Made by a program: the position numbers and the translations under genes. Below are positions 26,895-36,375 of a stretch of DNA of 64,000 bases, piece after piece. Under the pieces are notes generated by a model, which was given only the letters and a program-made list of their open reading frames with translations, was not told the DNA's origin and searched no databases. Numbering within the stretch: position 1 is the first letter of the stretch; each line of letters begins with the position of its first letter. The stretch is from Desulfotomaculum copahuensis (GTDB lineage: Bacteria; Bacillota; Desulfotomaculia; Desulfotomaculales; Desulfovirgulaceae). Location of the stretch: contig NZ_LYVF01000069.1 in the NCBI RefSeq assembly GCF_001655685.1, forward strand, positions 1-64,000. The letters run 5' to 3'.

Positions 26895-28991
26895 CTAGGC
26901 CGGCGCCTTGAAGTCAACCGAAACCGTCGAGCCCCGGGAAGCCGCGGCGCCTGGTGCGGGGCTTTGCTTTACCGCTATACCGCTGCCCGTCGCCTTGATT
27001 TTCAGCCCCAGCCCGGCCAGTATTGAGCCGGCTTTTTTTATTGTTAGACCGGTAAGATCGGGTAATTTTAAACGCCGGGATGCGGGGGCGATTTTTAAAT
27101 CCACCACCGTGCCGGGTTTGGGCCGGCAACCGGAACCGGGCTGCTGTGCCGCGACGACGCCTGTTGATCCCGGCGCCCAGCACTGGAGCCCGTGTTCGCC
27201 CAGCCACCAGCGGGCGTCCGGTACGGGAAAACCGACCACATCAGGTATAGTGGTAGCGGAGGCGGCGTAAGAAGTGTTATTGCCCGCGGCGTTTCCAGGC
27301 GGCGGTTGTTCCACCGGCACATTCCAGTAGCGCAGTATTTTCCCCGCCAGGTCGCTGAAAACAGGGGCCGCCACCGTGCCGCCGTAATATTGTTTGTGCG
27401 GCTCGTCAACCATCACCAAAACGGCCACCCGGGGGTTGTCAGCCGGAGCGAAGCCGATAAATGAGCTGATGAATTTGCCCGGCAGGTAGCCGCCGGGACC
27501 GGGGATTTGAGCCGTACCGGTTTTGCCGGCCACACTGTAGCCGTTTACAGCCGCGTTTTGCCCCGTTCCCTTCTGCACTACCTTTTCCATCAACCCGGTT
27601 ATTTCGCGGGCCAGCTCCGGAGAAATGACCTGCCGCTCAACCTGCGGCTGAATGGTATGGATTATCTTTCCGGAAGCGTCTTCGATCGCCCTGACCACGT
27701 GCGGTTTAAGCAGTTTGCCGCCATTGGCGATGGCGCAGGCTGCTGTCAGGAGTTGGACCGGCGTTACCGAGATGGACTGGCCGAAGGACATTTCGGCCAG
27801 GTTCAGGGGAGTGACATTTTTTTCCGGGATGATCACCCCCGGTTCGTCGCCGGGCAGATCAATGCCGGTGGGTGCGCCGAAGCCGAAGGCATGAATGTAT
27901 TTGTACAGGTTTTGCGCACCCACCTGTTGCGCCACCTGGGAAAACACCACGTTCAAGGAATCGGCCAGCCCTTTGGCGAAGGTGACCGGCCCGAAGTCTT
28001 TACGCTCCGCGTCTCTGATCGTTCTCCCCTGTATCTTAATATAACCGGGATCGTTAAAATAATCGCCGGGTTGCACCGCGCCGCCGCCCAGTGCCGCCGC
28101 TGTGACAAACAATTTGAACACAGAGCCCGGTTCATAGGTAAAAAAGGTGGCCGGGTTTTCCGCCCAGACGGAGGAAGGATAAGCCTGCCAGCGGGCCGGA
28201 TCGAATCCCGGTGTGCTGCCCATAGCCAGCACACCGCCCGTATCGGGGTTCATGACCAGAATCAGCGCCTGTTTGGGCTGATAGGCGGAAACAATCTTTT
28301 GCAATTCCCGCTCCACGTAAAACTGGATGGTTTCATCCAGGGACAGCACCAGTTGTTCCCCCGGCCTGACGGGAGTGATGATCCTGCTGTCCGGGAGAAG
28401 TTCTTGTCCCGTGGCATCAATCTGAAAGGTCATTTCCCCCGGTGTTCCCGCCAGTTCACGGTTGTAGCTTTTCTCCACTCCTTCCAGCCCCTGGTTGTCG
28501 TTGCCTGTAAAACCAAGCAGGGAGGCGGCCAGATCTCCCTGGGGATAGGCGCGCCGGCTGGAGTCGACCAGTCCGATACCCGTCAGGTGCATCCGGCGTA
28601 TTTCCTCGCCGGTGTTATAATCGACATGATACTTGAGCCAGCAAAAATTTTTTTTGTCACCAAGTTCCTTGATTAAATCACTGGTTTTGATTTTCAACAG
28701 CGGAGCGATTTTTCCGGCTACAGTCGCCGGATCTTTAATCAGGACGGGGTTGGCATAAACTGTATAACAGGGTACGCTGGTCACCAGCAGTTGATGATTG
28801 CGGTCGTAAATATTACCCCGCTGCGGCTGCAATGTCACGCTCCGGGTTTGAATTTGTTCCGCCTCCCGACGCAGTTCGCCGCCCCAGACGATTTGCACCC
28901 AGAAAAGGCGTAAAATTAACAACAAGAAAAGAAATACCGCGAGCAGCGTTAAAAGACAAAGCCGTTTGGGTACCGGGTTGACGCGCAACAC
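26895..28991 (-). CDS. Class B penicillin-binding protein with PASTA repeats (SpoVD/PBP2-like)
   Basis: 698 residues. N-terminal membrane span (about 12-33), dimerisation domain (RGNIYDRN), transpeptidase with the catalytic Ser in EPGSVFKLF, SLN motif and VAGKTGTAQ, then two C-terminal PASTA repeats (PDVVGFPVPDARWWLG and PDLTGLTIKKAGSILAG). It cross-links peptidoglycan strands. In spore formers this architecture is shared by SpoVD and some vegetative PBP2x-type enzymes; the choice is uncertain. The next gene upstream on this strand is the M23 peptidase, 37 bp away, so the two form an operon. Confidence 0.9.
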   Translation of the reverse strand: MLRVNPVPKRLCLLTLLAVFLFLLLILRLFWVQIVWGGELRREAEQIQTRSVTLQPQRGNIYDRNHQLLVTSVPCYTVYANPVLIKDPATVAGKIAPLLKIKTSDLIKELGDKKNFCWLKYHVDYNTGEEIRRMHLTGIGLVDSSRRAYPQGDLAASLLGFTGNDNQGLEGVEKSYNRELAGTPGEMTFQIDATGQELLPDSRIITPVRPGEQLVLSLDETIQFYVERELQKIVSAYQPKQALILVMNPDTGGVLAMGSTPGFDPARWQAYPSSVWAENPATFFTYEPGSVFKLFVTAAALGGGAVQPGDYFNDPGYIKIQGRTIRDAERKDFGPVTFAKGLADSLNVVFSQVAQQVGAQNLYKYIHAFGFGAPTGIDLPGDEPGVIIPEKNVTPLNLAEMSFGQSISVTPVQLLTAACAIANGGKLLKPHVVRAIEDASGKIIHTIQPQVERQVISPELAREITGLMEKVVQKGTGQNAAVNGYSVAGKTGTAQIPGPGGYLPGKFISSFIGFAPADNPRVAVLVMVDEPHKQYYGGTVAAPVFSDLAGKILRYWNVPVEQPPPGNAAGNNTSYAASATTIPDVVGFPVPDARWWLGEHGLQCWAPGSTGVVAAQQPGSGCRPKPGTVVDLKIAPASRRLKLPDLTGLTIKKAGSILAGLGLKIKATGSGIAVKQSPAPGAAASRGSTVSVDFKAPA

Positions 28992-29028
28992 CTGGAAGAG
29001 CCCCCCGCTGGAAAATTTTCGCTCCCGG

Positions 29029-30231
29029 TCACACGTAATTGAGCGGATTGACCGAAATCATATGTCCGGAAGAGTCAAAGCCGGTGATTACACTGAAGTG
29101 CAAATGCGGTCCGGTGGCGAATCCATCCGCCCCTACGGCGGCAATTTGCTGGCCGGCCGAAACGTGTTCGCCCGGATGAACCAGAATTTCGTTGGCGTAC
29201 ATGTGTCCGTATACGGAAAACAGGTGTGCCGAATGTTCAATCACAATCCAGTGGCCGAATCCCTCCGCCGGTCCGGCGAATAATACGACGCCGCTGTTGG
29301 CCGCCACGATCGGTGTGCCGTCCGGAGCGGCAATATCAATGCCGTCGTGGAATTCGCGAAAGCCCATAATCGAACGCCAGCCGTATCCGGAAGAGATTAC
29401 ATGCGAAGCAGGCACCGGCCACACCCAACCGCCGGACGGCGCCGGTGCGCCGGAGGCGCCGCCGCCGTATTGTTGCTGCAGGGCCATGATTTGAGCGGCC
29501 ATGTACTGCATGGCCCGGGTTTCCGCATCCAGTTCGCTCTTTTCATGGTTTTCCTGCTGCTGCAGGGAGGCCAGCAGCAGCCGCTTTTGCTTTTGTTCGG
29601 CCAGTTGCCCCGCTTGCAACTGTTTGAGACCGGCCAATTCATTTTGAGCCATGCTTTGTTCGTTGACCAGCGACTGATTTTCCGCCGTCAGGGTGGCCTG
29701 AATGCGGGCAAGGTTTTTAACTACATTGTTGTCAAAGGCCAGGATCTGCTTTACATATTGAAACCGGGTGAGAAAATCAAAAAAATTTTGGGCGCCCAGC
29801 AAAACATTCAAGTATGAAGCCGGGCCGTTTTGATAGGTGCGGACCAGTATTTGATCGAGCAGCTGTTGTTTTTGCCGCCTTTGCCGGCTGGTAGCCTGAA
29901 TGTCGGCCTGCTCTTTCAAGATCGCCTGTTTGAGACCAGCCAGTTTTGCCTCTCCGGAGGATATCTCCCGCGCCTGATTGCCCAGGTCGTGATCGATCAG
30001 GGCCAGCTGTTGTCTGATAACGGCTGATTTGGATTGCAGCGCCTTTATGGTAGCCGTTGTTTGTTCCTTTTGTTGGGAAGCGGACTGGTACTGTTTTCTG
30101 GCTGAAGAAATCCTTTGCAGCAAGGTGGTCAAAAAACCAGCCTGCGACACGGCCGGCTGTCCAAGCACCAGCAGGATGCACATTGCTGCCGCCAGCCAGT
30201 AAACAAAAGATCTTCTTGGCATAGCTGGCAT
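29029..30231 (-). CDS. Secreted M23-family peptidase with coiled coil (EnvC-like)
   Basis: 400 residues. Signal peptide (about 1-31, ending near VSQAG), a long coiled coil (about 35-235) and a C-terminal M23 domain with the zinc-binding segments HDGIDIAAPDGTP and HLHFSV. It cuts peptidoglycan cross-bridges or activates amidases at the wall. First gene of the minus-strand operon with the PASTA-PBP gene. Start at 30231, or at the ATG three codons later; a GGAGGG site precedes both. Confidence 0.92.
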   Translation of the reverse strand: MPAMPRRSFVYWLAAAMCILLVLGQPAVSQAGFLTTLLQRISSARKQYQSASQQKEQTTATIKALQSKSAVIRQQLALIDHDLGNQAREISSGEAKLAGLKQAILKEQADIQATSRQRRQKQQLLDQILVRTYQNGPASYLNVLLGAQNFFDFLTRFQYVKQILAFDNNVVKNLARIQATLTAENQSLVNEQSMAQNELAGLKQLQAGQLAEQKQKRLLLASLQQQENHEKSELDAETRAMQYMAAQIMALQQQYGGGASGAPAPSGGWVWPVPASHVISSGYGWRSIMGFREFHDGIDIAAPDGTPIVAANSGVVLFAGPAEGFGHWIVIEHSAHLFSVYGHMYANEILVHPGEHVSAGQQIAAVGADGFATGPHLHFSVITGFDSSGHMISVNPLNYV

Positions 30232-30314
30232 ATCCCTCCATCTAAATTAAGCTGGAAGATCTCTTCGCCAAATTGAATCAATATCCTGCATGCAGCGACA
30301 AATATGGGGCGCTG

Positions 30315-30353
30315 TTTTAATATTGTAATAGTATTTCTATACTTTTGTAACAA
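30315..30353. promoter_or_regulatory. Overlapping divergent promoters for the two murein operons
   Basis: Minus strand: -35 TTGTTA (30353-30348), 17 nt, -10 TATTAC (30330-30325). Plus strand: -35 TTTTAA (30315-30320), 17 nt, -10 TATACT (30338-30343), weaker. The sequence has internal dyad symmetry (ATATTGT..ACAATAT), so one regulator or direct promoter competition could control both directions. Confidence 0.5.
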
Positions 30354-30496
30354 TATCGCATTAAGATTAAGGCAACCGGGAGCGGGATATAATTTCCGGT
30401 ACCGTGCTCCCCGCCGGCCGTCCCGGCACGCACGGTTACGTCAAAGTGGTTTTTTGCTGCAATCACCGGTAACCGCTTCGCCCACTTCCTTTTCAC

Positions 30497-30522
30497 CCCC
30501 GCCGGAAAGTTTGCCGGCGGGG
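30497..30522 (+). other. Strong hairpin in the leader of the second class A PBP gene
   Basis: CCCCGCCGG (30497-30505) / CCGGCGGGG (30514-30522), followed by ATTTGTATT. It lies about 85 nt before the gene start and could be an attenuator or an mRNA stabiliser. Confidence 0.5.
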
Positions 30523-30608
30523 ATTTGTATTGAACGTTTTCCCCATGAATTCGATCCGGTTTATTTTCAGTCACCCGGTGCTAATTCTTTTTATGCGGGG
30601 TGAAGCGG

Positions 30609-32831
30609 ATGAAAATCAGGTCCGGGAAACGAAAATTGAAACCGGCCGGATTGTTCAAACTGCTGTTTTTATTGACTGTGTCCGGATGTTTGCTAACCGG
30701 CATTTGGATTGTCTATATCAGCGCGCGGGATCTGCCCGTTATAAATACGGCTGCCTTGCGCCCGTTCACGCCCACTGCCGTATACGACGCCAATGGGCGG
30801 TTGGTTGCCCGGTTGGGCGACAAAAAAGTGATTCCGGTCAGTTATGCCCAGTTGTCGCCGGTGGTCAAGAACACTTTTTTGGCTGCTGAAGACATTCGCT
30901 TTTATCAAAACCGGGGCATCGACCTGCGTTCCATTGCCCGGTCCGCCTGGCACGATCTGATTACGCTGAGCCCGAGCCAGGGGGCCAGCACGATCACCGA
31001 GCAATTGGCCAAGGACGTCTTTCTTACTCCCGACCGCACCATCAAAAGGAAGGTACAGGAGATTATGCTCGGCTTTGAGCTGACCCACCGCTATTCCAAG
31101 GACGAAATTCTGGAAATGTACCTGAACAAGATCTATCTGGGTGACGGCGTCTACGGCATCGGGGCTGCCGCCAGGGCGTATTTCAATAAGGACGTGAATC
31201 AACTCACCCTGCCCGAAGCGGCCCTGCTGGCCGGCCTGCCCCAGGCGCCGTCGGCCTACTCGCCGGTCAGCCATCCCGCCGCGGCCAAACAGCGGCGGGA
31301 TGAGATTCTGGGCAAAATGCTGGCCTATAAACTGATTACCAAACAACAATACCAGCAGGCGGTGGCGGCAAAGATCCAGTTAAACCAGCCGCCTGAAAGC
31401 GGGAAAGCATATCCCTACTTTATTGACTATGTAACCAGCCGTTTGGTCCGGCGGTTCGGGGAAGATACCGTTTACCGGGGCGGCTTGAAGGTGTACACCA
31501 CACTCGATCCAATGACGCAGCAGGCGCTGCAGGCGGCTTTCGCCGATCCGGCCAATTTCCCGGCCTCGGTACGGGACGCCGGCGGTATTCTGCAGCCGGA
31601 AGGGGCGGCTGTTTTTTTGGATCCGCGGACCGGCGCCATCCAGGCCATGGCAGGCGGCCGGCAATATACCCCGGGTGGTTTGAACCGTGCCGTCCAGTCC
31701 TACCGGCAGCCCGGTTCTGCGATCAAGCCGTTTGTCGCGTACGGGCCGGCCATCGAGTATGACGGGATGACCCCGGATTCCATTGTGAACGACAGTCCGG
31801 TGCGTTTTGGCAGTTATGCACCGCAGAACTACGACCACGTTTACCTGGGACCGGTCACCCTGCGCACGGCGTTGGCCCAGTCAATAAATGTGTGTGCGGT
31901 GAGATTGCTTGCCCGGGTGGGTATTCCGGAAGCAGTGCGCTTTGCCCGCGGGGTGGGCATAACTTCACTGGATCCGGGCAAGGAAGGTCTGAGCATGGCT
32001 TTGGGCGGATTGTACAAAGGGGTGACCCCGCTGGAGATGGCCGGTGCATACGGCGCTGTGGCCAATAGCGGCTTGTACATTAAGCCCCACGTCATCAATG
32101 AAGTTACCGGACCGGACGGTTCCGTACTCTACAAGTCAAAAATTGATATTGACCAGGCCATGCAGCCTTACACGGCCGCCGCCCTTACTTCCATGATGGA
32201 AACGGGCGTACAGGAAGGCACCAGCGTCAGCGCCCAGGTGTATGGCCGGCCGGTGGCCGGGAAGACAGGTACGGCCGAACACGGCCGGGATTTGTGGTTT
32301 TGCGGCTTTACACCCCAATTGGCGGGGGTGGTCTGGATTGGCTGCGATCAGCCGCAGAACATGCCCGGCCAGTTCGGCGGGATGCATCCGGCCGGGATCT
32401 TCCGCCAGGTAATCACCGCCGCTTTGGCCGGACAGACGGTGATTCATTTCCGTTCCCTCTATCCGGACATTTACCCGGTGCCGGCGGCGCCATCCGGGAA
32501 TAATGCACCGCCGGCGGACAATGCCGGAACGGGCGGCGGCCGGTTCCCGCCGGGGAGTGCTTCCGGGCCAAAAACCGCACCGGGAAACAACTCCCCACTC
32601 GCTGCTAATGGTAATATGCTGTCGTCCGGAAACGGGCAAAAAGGGAAGGGGGTGCCACCAGGCAATCTGCTTCCGGGGAATTCTCCGGAGCCGGTTAAAA
32701 TTTTGCCGTCACCGGATAAGCCCGGTAAGGTTGCCCCACCGGGGTCTTTGCCGGCACGGGAAAAATTCCGGCATCAATTGCGCCGGGAAATGAAAAAAGG
32801 GATCCACATCGTTTTCGGGGGTGAAAGATGA
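30609..32831 (+). CDS. Class A penicillin-binding protein (GT51 plus transpeptidase), copy 2
   Basis: 740 residues. Membrane span (about 15-37), GT51 domain with AAEDIRFY and GASTITEQLAKD (the second motif has Glu where copy 1 has Gln), transpeptidase with Ser370 in GSAIKPF, SIN motif and KTGTAEHG. The C-terminal 110 residues are a low-complexity Pro/Gly/Asn tail, longer than in copy 1, probably running into the wall. ATG at 30609 behind GGGGTG; a GTG at 30600 is an alternative. The last 4 bp overlap the PBP2 gene. Confidence 0.95.
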   Translation: MKIRSGKRKLKPAGLFKLLFLLTVSGCLLTGIWIVYISARDLPVINTAALRPFTPTAVYDANGRLVARLGDKKVIPVSYAQLSPVVKNTFLAAEDIRFYQNRGIDLRSIARSAWHDLITLSPSQGASTITEQLAKDVFLTPDRTIKRKVQEIMLGFELTHRYSKDEILEMYLNKIYLGDGVYGIGAAARAYFNKDVNQLTLPEAALLAGLPQAPSAYSPVSHPAAAKQRRDEILGKMLAYKLITKQQYQQAVAAKIQLNQPPESGKAYPYFIDYVTSRLVRRFGEDTVYRGGLKVYTTLDPMTQQALQAAFADPANFPASVRDAGGILQPEGAAVFLDPRTGAIQAMAGGRQYTPGGLNRAVQSYRQPGSAIKPFVAYGPAIEYDGMTPDSIVNDSPVRFGSYAPQNYDHVYLGPVTLRTALAQSINVCAVRLLARVGIPEAVRFARGVGITSLDPGKEGLSMALGGLYKGVTPLEMAGAYGAVANSGLYIKPHVINEVTGPDGSVLYKSKIDIDQAMQPYTAAALTSMMETGVQEGTSVSAQVYGRPVAGKTGTAEHGRDLWFCGFTPQLAGVVWIGCDQPQNMPGQFGGMHPAGIFRQVITAALAGQTVIHFRSLYPDIYPVPAAPSGNNAPPADNAGTGGGRFPPGSASGPKTAPGNNSPLAANGNMLSSGNGQKGKGVPPGNLLPGNSPEPVKILPSPDKPGKVAPPGSLPAREKFRHQLRREMKKGIHIVFGGER

Positions 32832-34792
32832 TCGAAAACAGTATATGGAAAAAAAGACTGGATGTCTTTTGGTATATAATCGTCGTTGCTTTCGCTATTT
32901 TATGTTTTCATCTGGTGGAGCTGATGCTCTTGCAAAGCGGACGCTACCGCACGCTGGCCAGGCAGAATTACATGCGCATGATCCCCATCCTGGCGCCGCG
33001 CGGATGCATTTACGACCGTAACGGACTTGAACTGGTGGGCAACAAGGCAGCTTTCAACATTGATCTTTTTTATACCGACATGCAGAACAAAGACAAGGAG
33101 ATTGCGTACATCAGCAGCCTGCTGGGAATCAGTACGGTTCAGATTCAGGATGCAATCCAAAAATATAAAGATGCCGGCCAGCTGTACCTGCCCATCCCCC
33201 TGGTACAGGATGCGGATCAGGCCACCGTGACCAAGGTGGAAGAAAACAAGATGAGCCTGCCCGGAGTATACGTGGATGCAGTCCCGCAGCGCAACTACCC
33301 TTACGGCGGCCTGCTGGCCCAGACGCTGGGCTATGTACAGCAGATCACCCCCCGGGAGTTGGCCGCCCACAAGGATGACGGCTACCAGATGAACTCGTTT
33401 TATGGACAGACCGGACTGGAAAACGAATATGAAAGCTACCTGCGCGGGCAGGACGGGGCGCGGGAAATCGCCGTGGACTCCCTGGGCCGGCCCATTCACG
33501 ATCAGGGCGTGAAACCGCCGGTGCCCGGCGACAACCTGCAGTTGACCATCTCGAAAAAACTCCAGCAAACTGCGGAACAATCCCTGATCAACGCCGTTCA
33601 GCAGGCCCGGGCCGGCGGACGCACCGATTCCATGGGCGGCGCGGCCGTGGTGGAAGACGTGCATACGGGGCAGGTTCTGGCCATGGCCAGCGTACCCACC
33701 TTCAATCCGGGCGATTTCGTCAAAGGCCTGTCATCCCGGGAAGCACAGCAAATCTTCAACGGACCGGCCCACCCCTTTTTAAACCGGGCGCTGGCCGCCT
33801 TTGCCCCCGGCTCGACCTTTAAAATGGTGGTGGCTACGGCGGCGTTGGAAGCAAAAGTGATTACGCCGGGCACGTTACTCTTTGACCCGGGTTACTACCA
33901 GCTTGGCAACCACATATTCCATAACTGGTATGCTCCCGGTTTTGGCTGGTTGAATGTGGAGAAAGCCATCCAGGTTTCCTGCGACACTTTCTTCTGGAAG
34001 GTGGGCGCCATGCTTGGATGGCAGCCGATCGCCCACTGGGCGGCGGAATACGGCCTGGGAGAAAAAACGGGCATCGACCTGCCCGGAGAAATGGCCGGCA
34101 CACTGCCCACACCACAGTATAAAAAGAACATGGTGGAAGGCTTTTTGGACGCTGTGAACAACAACCGGATTAAAGCAGTTGAAGAAAAATACAACCAGCT
34201 AATCAACAAGACGGCCGGCAAGGCACAAAAAGCGGAATTGGCCAGGGAACGCGACAGCGCGGTTGGCAAGCTGAAAGAACAAATTTATGCCAGGCACGGC
34301 TGGGACATCAACTGGCACCGCTATGACACCATCAACATGTCCATCGGTCAGGGCTACAATATGTACACTCCCTTGCAACTGGCCGGCTATGTCTCCACCA
34401 TCGCCAACGGGGGTACGCTGTACCGTCCCTATCTGGTGCAAAAGATAACTTCACCGGACGGTCAGACGGTGAAAACATTTCAACCACGGGTAATTCGCCG
34501 CCTGCCGGTATCCACTCAAACCATGGATACGATTCGCAAGGGTATGTCCCTGGTTACCCGGGGAAACGGCACCGGAGCAGCCGCCTTTGCCGGGTTCTCC
34601 GTGCCGGTGGCCGGCAAGACCGGTACCGCCCAGGTGGCCGGTCATAATAACAATGCCCTGTTTGTCTGCTATGCCCCGGCGAACCACCCGCAAGTGGCTG
34701 TGTCGGTAATCGTGGAACATGGCTGGGAAGGAGCGGTGGCGGCGGCGCCGGTGGCCCGGGACATTCTGGCGGCATATTTTAAGGTTAAGTAG
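32828..34792 (+). CDS. mrdA: Class B penicillin-binding protein 2 (MrdA-like)
   Basis: 654 residues. N-terminal membrane span (about 12-34), dimerisation domain with APRGCIYDRNG, transpeptidase with Ser329 in APGSTFKM, SCD in the SxN position and VAGKTGTAQ. Between SCD and KTG there is a charged helical insertion of roughly 70 residues (VNNNRIKAVEEKYNQL and on), common in clostridial MrdA proteins. It works with an elongation-type glycan polymerase. It overlaps the class A PBP by 4 bp (ATGA), so polymerase and cross-linker are co-translated. Confidence 0.92.
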   Translation: MIENSIWKKRLDVFWYIIVVAFAILCFHLVELMLLQSGRYRTLARQNYMRMIPILAPRGCIYDRNGLELVGNKAAFNIDLFYTDMQNKDKEIAYISSLLGISTVQIQDAIQKYKDAGQLYLPIPLVQDADQATVTKVEENKMSLPGVYVDAVPQRNYPYGGLLAQTLGYVQQITPRELAAHKDDGYQMNSFYGQTGLENEYESYLRGQDGAREIAVDSLGRPIHDQGVKPPVPGDNLQLTISKKLQQTAEQSLINAVQQARAGGRTDSMGGAAVVEDVHTGQVLAMASVPTFNPGDFVKGLSSREAQQIFNGPAHPFLNRALAAFAPGSTFKMVVATAALEAKVITPGTLLFDPGYYQLGNHIFHNWYAPGFGWLNVEKAIQVSCDTFFWKVGAMLGWQPIAHWAAEYGLGEKTGIDLPGEMAGTLPTPQYKKNMVEGFLDAVNNNRIKAVEEKYNQLINKTAGKAQKAELARERDSAVGKLKEQIYARHGWDINWHRYDTINMSIGQGYNMYTPLQLAGYVSTIANGGTLYRPYLVQKITSPDGQTVKTFQPRVIRRLPVSTQTMDTIRKGMSLVTRGNGTGAAAFAGFSVPVAGKTGTAQVAGHNNNALFVCYAPANHPQVAVSVIVEHGWEGAVAAAPVARDILAAYFKVK

Positions 34793-34893
34793 ATTCCCGC
34801 CGGCTGTAATAAAAAATTAACAAGGCTGCCTTAAATTCGTAAAAAAAGAGGTTTATTCTGGATTTAAAATTTAAAACGACAGGAGGAGTAAAA

Positions 34894-35745
34894 ATGCTTA
34901 ACTGGAAGCGCTCTTTGCTGTTTACTGCTCTGGCCGCTTTTGTGGCCGGCATAATGTTCACGGGCGGCTGGGCACTGGCCGGCCGGCCGGGGTTGAATGG
35001 CGGCCGGAATCCGCTGGCGCCTCAAATTGCCGACGCCGCCCCGATCGGGACCAATGCGGTGGCGGACATCGCCAGCCAGGCCGGTCCGGCGGTGGTAAAG
35101 ATTGACACAGTGCTGGTAAGTAACAGCGCTAACAACAACCCGTTCTTCAATGATCCGTTTTTTCAGCAGTTTTTCGGCGGCCTGCCGTTCCAGGTGCAGC
35201 CACAGGTGGAGCACGGCATCGGGTCGGGGTTTATTATTTCCAAAGACGGTTACATTTTGACCAACGATCACGTTATTAACGGCGCGCAAAAGATTACCGT
35301 GACCATTCAAGGGCAACCCAAGCCGCTGCCGGCAAAAGTGGTGGGAGCGGACTACGCTCTGGATCTGGCCGTGTTGAAAGTAAACGCCGGCCAACCGCTG
35401 CCCACATTGACTTTGGGCAATTCGGACAACATGCGGACCGGGGACTGGGTAGTGGCCATCGGCAACCCCTACGGGCTGGATCATACCGTGACAGTGGGCG
35501 TGATCAGCGCCAAGGGCCGTCCGATCAACATCGGCAACCGTGATTACAAGAACCTGCTGCAAACAGATGCTTCGATTAACCCGGGCAACAGCGGCGGCCC
35601 GTTGCTCAACATGGACGGCCAGGTAATCGGGATCAATACCGCCGTAGCGGAGCAGGCGCAGGGCATTGGCTTCGCCATTCCCACCAGCACGGTGCAGCAG
35701 GTGTTGAATCAGCTGATGAAAGGGGAAACGGTGGCTCAGCAATAA
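34894..35745 (+). CDS. Trypsin-like serine protease of the HtrA/DegP family without PDZ domain
   Basis: 283 residues. N-terminal signal anchor (about 8-30), then the protease domain with the triad His126 (TNDHVI), Asp157 (DLAVLK) and Ser233 (GNSGGP). The coding region ends directly after the protease fold (VLNQLMKGE), where HtrA proteins normally continue into one or two PDZ domains. It probably degrades damaged exported proteins at the membrane. An AGGAGG site precedes the ATG; it is about 100 bp after the PBP2 gene. Confidence 0.9.
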   Translation: MLNWKRSLLFTALAAFVAGIMFTGGWALAGRPGLNGGRNPLAPQIADAAPIGTNAVADIASQAGPAVVKIDTVLVSNSANNNPFFNDPFFQQFFGGLPFQVQPQVEHGIGSGFIISKDGYILTNDHVINGAQKITVTIQGQPKPLPAKVVGADYALDLAVLKVNAGQPLPTLTLGNSDNMRTGDWVVAIGNPYGLDHTVTVGVISAKGRPINIGNRDYKNLLQTDASINPGNSGGPLLNMDGQVIGINTAVAEQAQGIGFAIPTSTVQQVLNQLMKGETVAQQ

Positions 35746-35962
35746 CCCGGAAGGAAGAGCCCGGCCGTTAAGCCGGCCGTCACCGCCGGATGTATTTCGC
35801 ACAAGCCGGGGCGATAAAGCAGCCGCGCGGCCGAAGTAATGGCGTTGGGCCGGATGTGGGGTGTGGAGCCGGAATTTTTAGCGCATGAAATGTGGATATT
35901 TCTTCGGCAGTTCAGGCAGCAACGGTTTTTTGGTGCGCCGGCGCTTAATGGCAGTTTATGAC
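35746..35962. other. Spacer between htrA and the cobalamin riboswitch
   Basis: No coding frame. A GC-rich hairpin (CCGGC..GCCGG near 35762-35775) may end htrA transcription. Confidence 0.4.
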
Positions 35963-35991
35963 TGGACAGGCACTAAAAAACGTGTTATTAT
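35963..35991 (+). promoter_or_regulatory. Promoter of the cobalt transport operon
   Basis: -35 TGGACA (35963-35968), 17-nt spacer, -10 TATTAT (35986-35991), 30 nt before the aptamer. Confidence 0.6.
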
Positions 35992-36020
35992 TTTAAATAG
36001 TTGATAATCAAATAAATGAG

Positions 36021-36206
36021 CGGAATGAGTACACTTTCCCGAGGGGAAGTGTTTAAAAGGGAAGCCGGTGTAAATCCGGCGCGGTCCCGCCACTGTAAGG
36101 GGGAACCGCTTCACATGATGTCACTGGGCGTCGCGCGATGCTGCGCGCCGGCCCCGGGAAGGCGTGAGGCGGTGATGACCTTGAGCCAGGAGACCTGCTC
36201 GTTCCG
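36021..36206 (+). promoter_or_regulatory. Cobalamin (B12) riboswitch
   Basis: The aptamer is closed by a 9-bp P1 stem CGGAATGAG (36021-36029) / CTCGTTCCG (36198-36206). It contains the conserved core GGGAAGCCGGTGTAAATCCGGC, CGCGGTCCCGCCACTGT and GAGCCAGGAGACCTGC. It sits before cbiM, so adenosyl- or methylcobalamin should shut off cobalt uptake. Confidence 0.96.
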
Positions 36207-36245
36207 GCACCGCAGGAACCTACGGATGATAGGGGAGGTGTTTTT

Positions 36246-36278
36246 ATGCCCGGATGGCTGTTGTTTTCTCCAGGCTGA
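36246..36278 (+). CDS. Ten-residue leader peptide inside the riboswitch control region
   Basis: ATG at 36246 with GGGGAGGTG 5 nt upstream encodes MPGWLLFSPG and stops with TGA at 36276-36278, two bases before the terminator stem. The position is that of an attenuation leader. Whether it is translated is unknown; the good ribosome site could also be a sequestered riboswitch output element. Confidence 0.4.
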   Translation: MPGWLLFSPG

Positions 36279-36279
36279 T

Positions 36280-36318
36280 AAAACCCTTTGCAGGTTGCTG
36301 TGAAGGGTTTTTAATTTT
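36280..36318 (+). terminator. Riboswitch expression-platform terminator
   Basis: AAAACCCTT (36280-36288) / AAGGGTTTT (36303-36311) followed by TAATTTT, 60 nt before cbiM. Formation in the ligand-bound state would stop transcription. Confidence 0.75.
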
Positions 36319-36375
36319 CCCGGCCGGGCATTTTACCGGTTGCGGGACAAAAATCAGTTCATGGGGAGGTAAATT

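Noticed and set aside
36016-36303. 95-codon frame over the cobalamin riboswitch
   Set aside because: It lies on the aptamer, whose structure explains the sequence.
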